From Paragyromitra xinjiangensis (taxonomy: Eukaryota; Ascomycota; Pezizomycetes; Pezizales; Discinaceae), in assembly GCA_038503065.1 (NCBI GenBank), contig JBCAMK010000003.1, positions 1,426,001-1,490,000 of the forward strand: a DNA stretch of 64,000 nucleotides, read 5' to 3'. The notes below the pieces were generated by a model. The model was not told where the DNA came from, made no database searches, and saw only the letters and a program-made list of their open reading frames with translations. Positions within the stretch are counted from its first letter, which is position 1. Every line of letters begins with the position of its first letter. This document shows positions 22,441-35,000 of the stretch, one piece after another. The translations under genes were made by a program, and so were the position numbers.

Positions 22441-24421
22441 AGTACCTGTGAGAGGGAGGGGAGTGTGGGTGGAGGTGGTGGAGTGCATCAATTCTCATTC
22501 ATCGGTAAAGAGAGAGCGAGACCAGAGCGAGCATGTTACTCATCCCCCCACCCCAAAACAACAAAACCAAAAGCTTTCCCTCGCGACGAAATCTGCTCTC
22601 TCTCCCATCAGGCATCACACAATGAACAGCTTCGCGCACTCTCCGATAGAATAGATACGGTCCCAGTCCGTCACTCCACTCCGTTTGAATACTCTCCGCT
22701 CATCGTCAATCCTCTTCTGTTGCTCTCCCCATCGTGTTGCTTCCGACATTCCACGGTACCTTGGGTCCATCGCCAGCGCCCGAGACACACTGACAGACTC
22801 ATACTTCCCCTGCCCCGATAATCTGTCATCGGGCACTTTTGCCACCAGCCCCCTCCACACATTACATACCCACACCCACACCCACACCACCACCCCTCCA
22901 GACCCCATCGGCTTGCTCTCTGTCACTCCTGCTTGGTTACTCATTCTTCCACTCTCTTGCTCACTCACTCTCTTTGTCCCGCTGGTGTTTTATATATTCC
23001 CCTGCCTCAGCCGCGTCTACCTGCTGCTCTCAGCTGGGACCTGCATCCAATCATTCGAGTCGCTGTTTTCCTCTTCTGTTACTATCGCATCAGATCAGTC
23101 AGTCTGAAGTCATTCGGTCAGTAGCGCGTTCATCGTCCGTCCCTGAACTAGGGCCCCACACTTCTCGATTGTAGCTGAGCCAGCCTGTGCCACAACGAGA
23201 CCAGCTAGCCGGGTGGCCTTTCCCAGCCAACGCCCCCTCCTCCTCTATCCCCCTGATCATTAGTCAAGACTCATTTCACGATCCGTGACGAGGCTCCGCC
23301 ATCTCTAGGTCCACCTCACCCACCGTCATTTACAAAAACACTCATCACTACCATCACCGAAAACTTTCCTTCCCTATATTGGGAAGTATCACAATGTATC
23401 CTGTGACTACCACTAGCATCGTCGAAGGATCTCAAGCCACCGCTCCCGCCTGCTTCGCCACTGCTACTTTGGGTACTTTTTCTACTTTCGCTACACCTAT
23501 TACCGCTACTGCTATCGATGCTCCTGGACTGTCCTAAATTATAACTTTCTCTCCCGTTTCGGAAATCGTCGATTATTTTTCGCCGATAGTCGAATTCACC
23601 TGAGAAACACAGGGATTACAGGGTATCACATTTGGTTGTACAGAGCACGGGTTGGGACAGTGACGTGGAGATACTGATTTCATTGGAGTTCTGTTCGGGA
23701 GAAAAGGAGGCAGCGGTTTCTTTCTGGGTTGGGATCACTTTTTTTTTTTCTTTCCATCTGGTTATTTAGGGAACAGGAATTTCTTGACTTGGATCCATTC
23801 GGACCCGGCATTCATCAACAACTTCAACTTAATCAACCCTTCAGCTTCTTGTGCACTTTTCGGCAATTTCTTTTCCTACAAAATCGCGCTTTCATCGGGG
23901 ATTAGGCAGTTTCGGAGGTTTTTTTTGGTTGGCGCTCTTGGTTACGGAGATATATCAACGGGGACAGGTCTGGAATTTCAACAAAAAGAAAAGAGTCAGG
24001 TACAGAAAAACCCTCCTGGGCATTTTCCGTCACCTCTTTAACGATATCGAGCTTGTTAAACGCCATCTGCCTCGTGTCACCGTCAGCCACTCATATGAGA
24101 AGTAGCTAATTTCGCCACCTCAGCCCTACGCCACCTCCAGATCTATTTTTCACGATTTGATTTAACTTTGTCATATCGCCATCTACTCCACTCAGTTGTT
24201 GACTCAGTCACTTACTCCGCCGTCTAAGTCACAACCTACGTAACCTTCCCTCAGTCACGCCGTTGGGATCGACCTACTTTCCTGAGATTGTCAGCAACCA
24301 TCTGACCTTGAAGACGGAATAAGGCTTCTGTATATTTCATCTCGGCTTTTCTTTTCTCAAGTTCTTTTTTTCTTTTTTCTTCCGTTATTTTCATCTCCAC
24401 TCAATTCTTGTGCTATCCAAT
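22441..24421 (+). promoter_or_regulatory. Long C/T- and CA-rich leader or promoter of the cyclin gene
   Basis: Nearly 2 kb immediately upstream of the cyclin start is rich in pyrimidine tracts and CACACC repeats (22868-22893), has poly-T runs near 23740 and 24365, and lacks a recognisable gene. Filamentous-fungal regulatory genes often have such long leaders. It contains short AUG-started frames: ten codons at 22622 and a 47-codon frame at 23394 listed separately. The transcription start cannot be placed. Confidence 0.45.
23394..23537 (+). CDS. Upstream ORF of 47 codons in the cyclin leader
   Basis: ATG at 23394 follows a C/A/T-rich leader-like tract and the context ATCACA. The peptide is Thr/Ala-rich (MYPVTTTSIVEGSQATAPACF..., ending DAPGLS) and terminates with TAA about 885 bases before the cyclin ATG. 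Codon choice is regular, with many ACT, GCT and ACC codons, which suggests translation. No family is known. It could limit translation of the downstream cyclin, or be a separate small protein. Confidence 0.35.
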   Translation: MYPVTTTSIVEGSQATAPACFATATLGTFSTFATPITATAIDAPGLS

Positions 24422-26711
24422 ATGACCCTGGACCCTACCCCTCCCGTTACTACTACCTTCGCACAGCACCCTCACTATCCCTATTCGCCGGCAGCTTCAA
24501 TCGCTTCGTCTGCCTCGTCGTCTAACTCGTCTGTCTGGTCTGTGGCATCGGTTTCTTCAAATGCTACTTCAGTTGCTTCCAGTGCTACAACAGACGGCCT
24601 CACAGCGCCTAACACTGCTATCATCCCGCCCCTACCCTCGCGGAATAGCTGGCAGCAGAAAAAGCCACTTGCAATTCCAACGAAAGATAATCTGAGGCAT
24701 CCTCATCCGCCACCTCCAATTACCATTCCTGAAGGAGCCTTACCTATTGAACAGAGGCAGAATCCACGAAGAACCAATCGCTTGTTAGAAGGGTCAAGTT
24801 CGGGATGTCCTGCCTCAGAAGCATGTCCTCTCCCACCCGTTCCGACACTGCAACGGCAAGCTGACCGCAAGGTTAACTTCGTCGACAATCTCGTTGGTAT
24901 GTAAAATATTTGGATCAACAACTACTCAATAGAAGATAAACGTAGATGCTAAATTAGATTACCGGTACTTTAAAGACTCTGCCGCTCAAATAGTCGAGAC
25001 CATCTGGCCTCCTCCAAAGTTCATAGGCTGTTCAGCGGCTCCAAAGGATAAAGTTCTACCACTCCGAACCTTCATCCAAGAGACACTTCGAAGGTCAAGA
25101 ACTAGCTATTCGACTCTTCAAGTCGCTTTGTACTATCTAATAGTCATCCGGCCTCATCTGCCTCCGCGCGATTGCGACATCAATAGCATGCCCGCTGACG
25201 AAGCGCAAATGACACGCGCCAAGCAATGTGGAAGAAGGATGTTTTTGGCTGCGTTAATCTTGGCATCTAAGTACCTTCAGGATAGGAATTACTCGGCCCG
25301 AGCGTGGAGTAAGATATCTGGACTAAATACACAAGAGATAAACGTCAATGAAATGGCCTTTTTAGATGCAGTTAACTGGAGGCTCCACATCTCGGAAACA
25401 AATTTCCAAAGGTGGACGGATCTAGTTCTGAAGTACACATCTGATCACACACCGTCGGCAGTGTCTCCCGTGCGAGCATCGCCATGGGTAGATGGAGAGG
25501 AAAGAAGGAAGGAATGGTGTGAACTGATCTTGACACTCACGCCGGACTTAATTGAGGTGGAATTAACGCCTTCGGGAGGATTGAAACCTTGCTCGGAAGA
25601 AGTAACAACTTCGCCGCTTGATATCGATCCCCTTGACAGAGCGACATCTACCACATCACAGGTACCGGCTCCAAAGTCAAACACAGCTCAGCCCGTCCCA
25701 CCGGCTCCTCTTCCACCTCGGACTCTCGAGCCTCAGCTTCGAAATTGTCATGCTTTCAATGCGCTTCATCAGCCACTTCCGAAAACCGCTATAAATATTC
25801 CTCCACCTTCGTTTCGTCGATCTGGATCTTCAGCACAAATCTCTTCTGGACATACTACTCCTGCAGCGAGTCTTGGGTCCGGGGATGATTTAGTGATGTC
25901 GACACCAATCACTGGGAGTGCTATGGCGGCCGCAGCTCATGTTGCGCATAACAATATGATCTCTGGATGTGCCCAAGAGAACTGGTCATTTATCTCACGA
26001 AGAGGTTCTGATGGTGTACCGTCCGCGATGGCGAGCTCGCCATCATCTCAGGGGCGGAGGTCATCTCTATCGTTATGTATGATGAGGTCCGCATCCCCAG
26101 CTACATCATCATTATCATCCCCGAACACTCAGTTTTCTCGGCCATCATCAATCTGCACTGTTCCACCTCGGCAATCACCGATGTTCCCTTTCAAGAGGCA
26201 AAACAGCGATCTGAACAGATCGGCTGTCAGTAATGGTTCCGGAAACTTCCAAACCCCTACAATGCCACCAAGCACAGCTATGTCTCCTGGTAACACTTTC
26301 TCCATGAAAACTGGTAGCCCTGGGCGTTTAAATGAGTACAAGCATATGGCATGTGCTTCGCCAAAATCCAGGGAAGCTGCGTTAAGCCTAAATTTGCTTA
26401 AAGAGAATTACTCGCCTTGTTCTACAGGCAGTGCTACACCAACTAGTTTTCCATCTCTAAGCCGAAAGCGGAGCTATGTTGCAAGCTCACTTGAGTCTGC
26501 GCGGCCTCCAAGTGTACTTAGGATGGAAGTCAATACCCATGGATATTCTGTGGACGGACATACTAGTGTTACTCCGAAGTTCAAGACTTTGGCAGGGTTT
26601 GGATCCCCAACCTTGAGCCCGGTTTTAGACCGAAGTAAGCGGCTAAGGTGTGCGGTTGGCGGGAATATGGGAATGATGGAAGGAATATCAGTACCACAGA
26701 ACGTGCGGTAA
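24422..26711 (+). CDS. Pho85-type cyclin (Pcl/Pas1 family)
   Basis: Cyclin that would activate a Pho85/Pef1-type cyclin-dependent kinase in G1 or nutrient signalling. Exons 24422-24896 and 24976-26711 (79-nt intron, GTATGT...AAAG) give 736 residues. The start at 24422 is the first ATG in the frame. Residues 1-140 are Ser/Pro-rich. The cyclin box spans about 155-313 and includes VDNLVDSAAQIVETIWPP, LRTFIQETLRRSRTSYSTLQ, GRRMFLAALILASKYLQDRN (near 25230-25290), KISGLNTQEINVNEMAFL and NWRLHISETNFQRW. These match the Pcl/Pas1 group rather than mitotic B-type cyclins. The C-terminal 400 residues are low-complexity Ser/Pro/Thr, with many SP/TP sites that are plausible kinase targets. The leader is very long and carries an upstream ORF. 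Confidence 0.9.
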
Positions 26712-28568
26712 GATGGCCTACGGTCAAGCTTCTGCTTCTGGTAGTTTTTAAATCTCCATGGAAGGTTTTTCGTTTGACAAGCCATTGGTGTAAAGTGGTG
26801 GAAGGTTTCTAGCTGGTTGGGACTGTCGGGCTACTTCTTGGGGGTCATTTGTGTTTTTGTTTTTGTTTTTAGCTTACTCTTTTGTTGTTCCTCAAGACAA
26901 AATGGTGTTTGGCCTTTTTCTTCTCATCGTTGCGTTTTCTTTTCAATTGTTGTTACGTATCTGGTCGATCGTTTGCTTTGTTCTACGTTTCCATTTTGGT
27001 TTAACGAATGGATGCTCCAAATCCCCGGAGCACCGTCTTGTATGTTCACACACTCACACATACATCACACGAATACCGAAAGTTGGAGTTTTAGGAATCA
27101 GTGGTCCAGCCCAATCGATCGATCGAACGGTCGAAACGTGCAGAACTGCGGCGGTTCAGCTAATAGCCAAGCAGCGGCTGCTAAGTCCCTGGTGATGACG
27201 AACGAAATGAGCGAAGGAGCATGACATGGTTTTATCGTGGTTGTGAGTTTCTGAGAGGCTTTTTGGCTTTTCTGATTGGGTTTAGGTTCGATCTCAAGTG
27301 CATGACTCGTGTTCTAGTCATGGAATAGCGACCACGTATTTACACTATAAACTACAGTGCCCCCTACCCAATGCGGAAGAATCTGAAGGTATCCTCGTAT
27401 CTGGTCGCGGCGACATGCAGGGCGGGCAGCCAACTCGCCTCCTCCGAAATGCGATATAATGTTAAACCCGAATCCCCGCAGTAGCAGGGGCAACGATTCG
27501 GGGGTTGGAGCCCACTTTCTATACCACCAGAGGTTAAGGAAGATGATAAAAAAAGCCAGGGTATAGTAAGCACGCATCTGGAAGAACTTTTGTCGGCGAG
27601 TGATATTATATGACCCATCAGTCTGTTGCTCGGAACATACACAAATGCGAATTGGGTGACCACACCATGACTTTGAGGCTGTGGAAAGCTGCTTACACTA
27701 CAAATCATGCAGTTAGAGCGTTCTACGATCTTGGCGGAGGTGTTTCCTGGGACAAGCCCTCTGCTGGTCAGAAGATCAAACACGGAAGTCACATTATGAA
27801 TCATCTTGAATACTAAAAGGAGGTCAGGTACTAAAATAGAGGCTCCGCTGTGGTACAAGGACTACAAGGAAGCCTGGTTTGGCTCAGGAGTGGGCCTCCC
27901 CACCTCTTCCTCGTACTCTTTCACTCTGGGCTACATCACCTGGTCTCACAAGTTCTGTTTCTAATCTGATATAGTAGCCAGTTAGCACAGTTCTCTATTA
28001 CTTTAAACAATTAATTAGAGTAGGTATAGATGCTAATTAACGACAAAATCGTCACAGGACTGAATCAGACGATTCTATCGGAGAATTAACCTACATTCTT
28101 ATGGTCAGTAGCATATATCACGGTAGAGGCAAGAATTTAAAGCTTCTACTTGAAGCCACTTTCAGGGAATACTATGATTAGTTCATATGACTGGTAGATG
28201 AAGTGTTCAACTTGCTACTAAGCCTACATCAACCATTAATTTGGGTGATATAATTAATCGTTATTTATACCCCCTGTGTTTATTGCTGGCGCTACCCGTA
28301 AGCATCTGCTCCATAAGAAAACCCGTCAAGAAAAGCAAGTGGCTCGCGGTAGCCTAGCAACAACCCTACACAAAACACAGGATAGCAAAAACATGAGATG
28401 TACCCCTAGCAGAAAGGAAAAGAACGCAGGCAAAGTGAGAAATCTGTGAGAAATCTCGGAATTTCCCAATATCACGATGCATTACTTGGGGTGAGATTAA
28501 ATCACCCAACAAGAATCAACCCGACAACCAACGCAGAATCACCAATTCAACCATAGAACTACATTATT
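26712..28568. other. 3' flank of cyclin and spacer
   Basis: Starts with a T/G-rich 3' flank (TTTTTGTTTTTG near 26850). A 68-codon ATG frame at 27610-27816 (MTHQSVARNIHKCELG... HIMNHLEY) has purine-rich first positions and could be a small gene or old coding fragment, but its antisense is open too and no family is known. The rest shows nothing. Confidence 0.4.
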
Positions 28569-29079
28569 ATGGTAAGAGATAATCCACTAAAGAATAGCGG
28601 CGCAAAGCAGTCCTTTGCATAAATTTCCCACATTTCAGGATCCAACTTCCTTGAATATGAGTTATGTTTCAAGGTGTCATGGTTGCCATGTATTTCGAGG
28701 ATTTAATCTCATCCCAAGCACTCCACCGATCACACCCCGCCATATTAATACTCAGCCTGCGAGTGTTGAACGTTGACAAAGAAAGTAGAAAAGAAATTTT
28801 GAGAATCAGGGCAAAGGCACCTTCAAGCTGCAGGATGATAGTGATGATGAATTCATTAAGTACACCCAACCACCCAGGTTATGGTACTCCAGCTACAAAG
28901 GAAAGAGGGTCAGGTAAGAAAAACCGTCCTTCCACCACAACCCAACGCACAGATACCTCTTCAAATCCCAAGCCAACAGAAAGGGTATCAGCAGTGATCT
29001 TAACAATAACGCCAATCCCATCATGCTGGCCACCGCAGACATTCAAGAGAAAAATCTTGAGTTTGATGGGCTCATGTAA
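28569..29079 (+). CDS. Candidate four-exon small gene, unknown family
   Basis: The ATG at 28569 is followed directly by a good 67-nt intron (GTAAGA...TTCAG, 28572-28638). The next exon (DPTSLNMSYVSRCHGCHVF..., with a CxxC) runs to about 28764 or 28758. A further in-frame exon, 28810-28913, encodes GKGTFKLQDDSDDEFIKY and PPRLWYSSYKGKRV. A 39-nt intron (GTAAGA...ACAG) leads to the last exon, 28953-29079 (YLFKSQANRKGISSDL... NLEFDGLM, stop TAA). All phases agree, giving about 119 residues. The weak point is the second intron, which needs a GTTGAA or GCGAGT donor to skip two in-frame stops. If that fails, this is a pseudogene. I do not recognise the protein. Confidence 0.4.
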
Positions 29080-32000
29080 CGCGTTTAATTATTAACTCCT
29101 GCTCCCAAGATAGCCCTTACCATAAAGATCCCACGCTGGATGCATACATAACAAGGTAGAACTGCTCTTGTCCACATAAAATCCCCAAGATTTAATCGTG
29201 GCCACGCGCGTATTTTCACGAATTATCACTCGATATTGTCATATTATAGAGATGCCGATATGGCTTCTCAACTTTTCTTACATAGTACCCACACCAGTTT
29301 CTCTTGGCCTTTCCCAGGGGCTCCAGCGCCCCATTGCCAAGCCATTCGGTTGGGGAGGACTATATACTACGCATATAAGTGTGTTTAGATCCCCTCTGCC
29401 CTCCATATCATTCCATATCACATATCTGCAACAAGATATTTTCACATATTCATTTCAGAATGTCTTCGCATAAAACTTCATAGATTCCCACGCACACAAA
29501 TAATTGTACAAAAATTCAGTCTCACGCTCCACACAAAAAAAAACCCAAGCCACCCAAAAGGGACTAACCCCACTTCTCTAACGCAACTCATTCAGTGGTG
29601 CAGTGCAATGATCCCTGTAAATCTGGCTCACAGTACTTATCAACACTGGTATTTCTCTTAATAAACTATTCACTAGGTATGTAAAAGCTCGTTGACTAGT
29701 TAAAATATATTATTAAAAGAACTAACTAGCGCTAGTTTGTTAAGTACACAGGCCCTTTATTTTTCAAAGGCTCCGGTAGGAGGGGGACCATCCCCTAAGA
29801 TAAGAAAACGGAATATGTAGTCGAGCCTACACCCCTGGGCCACACTCTACGTTATGTTCGGCCGAAATAGACGAGGGGTGAGGTGTTGTGAGGTCACGCC
29901 ATGAGCCAAGATACCGGAGAGGGGATATTCCCACGCAGTTACACACACCAGATGTTGCGATAAAAGGACCCCAAGGAAGACGACTAATCTATTCCAACCA
30001 TCATAATAAGACAGCGCTTCAGGTCTGGTGTTCGGGCAAGCTATTTGGTGCGAAAGTCGACTCATTGACGATACTTATTGCATTAGGAGGAAGAGATTTC
30101 TCCGACCTAGATAGCTAGCTCGGCGGTAAATACATGTAGTCGTTGCTATGTCGGCTAGCATAAGAGAACCGCGCCTATATCTGCACCCCGTGATGATAGG
30201 GAAAGTACCTCTGGTAACGACTTTGATTTGCTTCATTAGGTAACCCAGGTAAATTAGTTGGGCTACTGCCCCTGCTCCTAGGTACTAAACGACCCATCGA
30301 CACTTTGTCCATCACTCGCAGCTCCATACCGTATGCATTAAAATACGGATAACTAACGCGCTTATGCACATTACGAATCACAACTACCCTGTACATACGC
30401 ACAAAGTATCGATCTCTTGACGCACAAATTCCGTGGGCTCGAGTCCGCAAATTTCCCGTCGTACTCGGACATAAGGAACAGCCTCAAACCCCCGAAAACG
30501 ACCAACCAAGTCGATAAGTTAATGCAGATCGAGAAAACTGTTGCTAGCGAAAATCATTTCCAAATCCCCCCTCGCTTGGGCACTAGTAGTAGTAAGTAGC
30601 AAGGTAGATCACACACGTACACAAGACAAACCCCACTCAGAAGGTCTCGCTTGGATCAGACTTATCACCCAAACTACTAATTCACGGGCCTCAGATTTGG
30701 TCCGGCCGTTACTTCATAACCCTAAAAATTTAGTCTTGCCGATCCCGGCTCAGACATGTTTTAAAGGAATTACCATTCATAACCCTGGGTTTAGTAAAAG
30801 TTAACAGTAGTCACTCTGGTGGTCCTAGGCTTGAAAGATAGTAACCATCGGGTATGGCTGTCAAAGGCGTAAGAGCACCATAAACTAGGTTATTGGATGT
30901 ACCTAGATTATCTGCCTACCTAAGTTCTATCGGAGCAGCCAACGGATACATCACGAGTGACGGATTATGAATGAATCAAATCGTAAGGCCATATGTGCTA
31001 GCAAGGCAAGACATCAAAAATTTCGAAGCCGGGGTGGGGAGGTTGAGGCAAACTGTGCGCTAGTACATCACTAATTAATTATCCTCAAGACACATTGGTT
31101 ACTCGGGGATGTCGATCTCGAAAAGCGCTCGAGCCATCTAGTGGGTCTGTATGCTGCACGCTGAGGTCAAATTGTATCTGCTCTTGGGCCTTTTGGAGAC
31201 TATCACTAAGACAAGTACCTTATTTCAGCCTCCCCACAACTCAGTAAAGGCAAATACCTCGTCAATCCCCCAAATAGTCTTGGGATTTAACGATAACGAA
31301 ATCGGACACGCATACACGTGTGCCGATATTCGGAGAGGATAGGCCGGCGGGGAAAGCATCTACATAAAATATCAACCCGAATCGAGAGGATGCCTATTCT
31401 CGTCCCCAGCCCCCGGAGAAAAAGATAACACTATTTATTTCTAGTGATGGGTAGGATTCCAAGAAGAGTTGAGATTTCGGGCACCATATATCGAAAGAAA
31501 TCTGGGCAACTGGGAAGTGAGCAAGAGGCTAAAAGATGTCCCGTCATCCACTTTCCCCAGCTACAAGAATGCCATTTTTACCGAAACTTAAGAACGGCAG
31601 TTTGGGGGAGGAAAATACGGTGAAGAGCAGCGTAGACTTTTCGGGGAGGATCTTCTAATTTAAAATCACACGATGATCGCCGGTGTGTTTTCCAATCTAA
31701 CGAGACTTATGGATAAGAAAAGTGCTCGCCAACACTGACACCGCTCCTGAAGATCAAGATATGACATCATAACCCATCTTGGCGACGATGAAAGCATCCC
31801 TTTTCTTTTTCTCTGTACTTACGGGCAACTGCGATTTTAATACTTGCCGTAGAAGTATAGATAAAGAGCGAGGCCCAAAGCCAGCTGAACTCTCCTAATC
31901 AACCAGTCATTAGACCAAAATGTGTGTTGACCATATTGGGTATGTCACCTGAGTTCTCTCCTAAAGTTAACCTGACATCAGCTTTTCTTCGAATCAAAGG

Positions 32001-35000
32001 ATTGCGATCGCGATCCCTCGGTGATGGGATATTCCCCAAGAGCACCACGGATCTGCTTGAGATAAGTATTTCCCGCTATATAATCCTATCGTAGGACCTT
32101 TTGAGATCAGCTGCGCCGTCAAATGCGAAAGGCTGGCCTTTTCCCCAGTGTGCCTGCCCTGTAAACATCTACTGATGAGGAAAAGGGATATAAACTCCCA
32201 CACAAGAATTGGGAGGGCTGTTAGAACCTCCTAGAAAGTACTCTAGCTATTCGAATGAAGAGGCACCACTCTAGATTCTTTTTCTTTGCTTTTCTTGGTT
32301 GTGCTCCATAACCGACCGTATCCTTCAATGTACCCCAATCAATCAATGACCGCGTGAAAAGGGGGGAATAGGCGGGATTCAATGGGGTCTAAAGACTGTG
32401 GGCCACAGAAAAGCCTCGCTATTTCCCATGGTAAGGCTCTCGCTATTTCGGTAAGGAGGTACCCTACCTGCTGCGGAAGGGGAGTAAGGGCTACCTACAC
32501 TTGGGGCTATTCTCGATCGGGGCTGCGATCACGCGAGCAGCGAAGAGTTCTACCTTGGTCTCTTAGCGTGACCGTTTTGCACTTGGCATTTTGAGGACCC
32601 GATATTACCTCAGTGCTTCAAATCGTGAGTCAACCATTTTGCAATCGCTGCGGTACGTGGCGGAGCGGAAGATCCTCTAAGTGGCCAAAATCTGCGAGAT
32701 TCGGCACAGAACAAAGCATGGTGTCAATAGAGGTAATACGAGGTCAAAAATCGATGGTTCAACACAGCTTTGAGGACATCATGATAAGACCTTAGCTCAC
32801 AGCCGGGGTGAATCAGTACCATGGTTGGGGCGTGTGAAGAATTTTCCTGAAATTAGGTCACCTTTCTCAGTGTCTTACAGACAAGAGGGGGAAAAGCCTG
32901 AAACTAGTATCTTCCCCGAGTGATGGTGCATGATTGCGTATTCTCCAATACTTTTCTAGCAACCCGTCCATTGCCAGACTATAAAAGACTCACCTACTGG
33001 CGGGAAGTTCGGTGATACGGCCCTTGAACCATTTTACCTAAAGCTATATCTAATTTCTAAGTCCAAGTACTTATGTCATATTCAGCAATTCATAAATCTT
33101 CGTACGAGGTTTTTTTTGCAGACGTCCCTAGTTATTGAAAGGTGGCAATTAAAATTTAGTCATACCGAGATAAGAAATTGCGGGCTCAACTCGAAATGGT
33201 CACTTTATGGCACATGGTTCATGTTGCGACCATAGCTGGGAGGGGGGCATCGGCTACGGTCATATGGAAAACTACTCTAGACCTTCCCGCTGCTGCTGCG
33301 CTGTATTGCAAAGAGTAGCGAGCTGGTAGCACCAGGCGCAGTGATTCACCGGCCTGTGTCGCAAGCTATCTCAGCCAGTTACACACCAGCGGGCCACGGC
33401 ATTTACCGGTGTGACCATGTAGCCATCGCTTAGACACAGCAGATGTTTCGGCCACAGCCAACAGAGCCAGAACACTGGGGGTCCTCTTTTAGGCCTTATC
33501 TATCGGCCGAAAGCTTGGCCACAGCTAAATCGATGGAGATAAGTTTAGCCAACTCGCTAGAGGTGGTGGTTCTAGGGGAACATACCAGGAGGTATTCTGA
33601 AGGTGAGGGAAACTCTTCTCTAGCGTTGAAGAGGGGGAAATGGTATCAGGGCTACTTTAAAGGCTTGGAAAGGGAAAGGATATAATGAACATGTGTGGTC
33701 CAGTGTGGTGGATAGATTTTACCTATGCAGCTCCTAGGGTATCCCACGTTTCCGGTTTAGATTGCAAACGAAGTCAGCTCACTTCCAGTTTCGATCCTCA
33801 AAGCAATATATAATGCTGTCGCAATATGTAGCTACATGTAGTCTACTAGTTTCGATGATCCAATTCTAGAAATGTTGGATAGACTCAGAGAAGTGCGCAG
33901 CCTGGTAAATATTTTTTACAAGTCTCAGCCTCAGAACCCGCGCGCCTATTAAGTTCCTGTTATCTCAATAACAAATTGTTGACGAAGAAACAAAGTTGTA
34001 AGGGGCGAGTAAAAAAAAAGGATTTTGTACTTACGCCTAGAGGGGGTTTGAGGGTGCTGTAGAGTGGGTTGGACCATCTTCTGGGTTTGAGAGTTCATGT
34101 GTGACAATCACAGACGGGGACCGTTTTAACTTCAGTCCCCGCCAGATTATTTTCCAAATCTTACTTGTCCTTTTCAATTCCATCACGACGGACAGGAACT
34201 GATATCTCAGCTCACCTTCGCACAAGCCTTTTAGTCGAGCTACCCGCCAATCCACAATCTCGGGTTTAAGCCACGGTCTGGTTTCGTGTTGATTCAGCAT
34301 GGCTCCACTTATTCCGCCAGCGAAAACACAGACTTCATTTTGTCCACTCTATTGGTTTCTATCGTGGTCAGAGCCGATGCCGTACCGATGCCCGTAATAT
34401 TTTTGCCAGATATGTGCGGGATCCTTCCTTGCCCCGACTTTATCTCTCAGGATTATTTATCCTCTCTGTAGTCCGTCGGAGACGCGGCGTTGACGCACAA
34501 GCCAACCATGGGGGGTTTCAGTCCAGATGTGAGACTTTCCCAACTGGCGGTTATCCGCTCAAATCGCATGCCGCGGGACTGTTCTAAACTGCATGTGTCT
34601 TAGGGTCGAATACTTTAAGTGTGGAGTTGGCAAAAGATACCGAGGTGCATGGCGTCTGCAAGTCAACCTTTCCGCGTGGCCTTTCCCTGATCTTCAAGGA
34701 ACACCTCTCCGCGGGGAGATCTAGATTTTGGACCACGTTTTACCAACGAATTACCTCCTATTTAAAAGAAAGGAAAGAAAGAAAGAAAAAAAGAACAGCA
34801 AACGGTCACGCAGCTCCGCGCTTTATCAAATTCATTGCACCCCTTCAGCTCGAAGATCTTCACTTAATCTGAATGGCGCCCACCTTCTCAGAAACAACAC
34901 TTAACAACGTCCATTCAGTGTTCAGTCTAACCATAGTGTTGGGACCATCGGCCCCGCAATATGCGTTGGTGATCTAGACCGGCGGCTGAGCCCTCAGACA

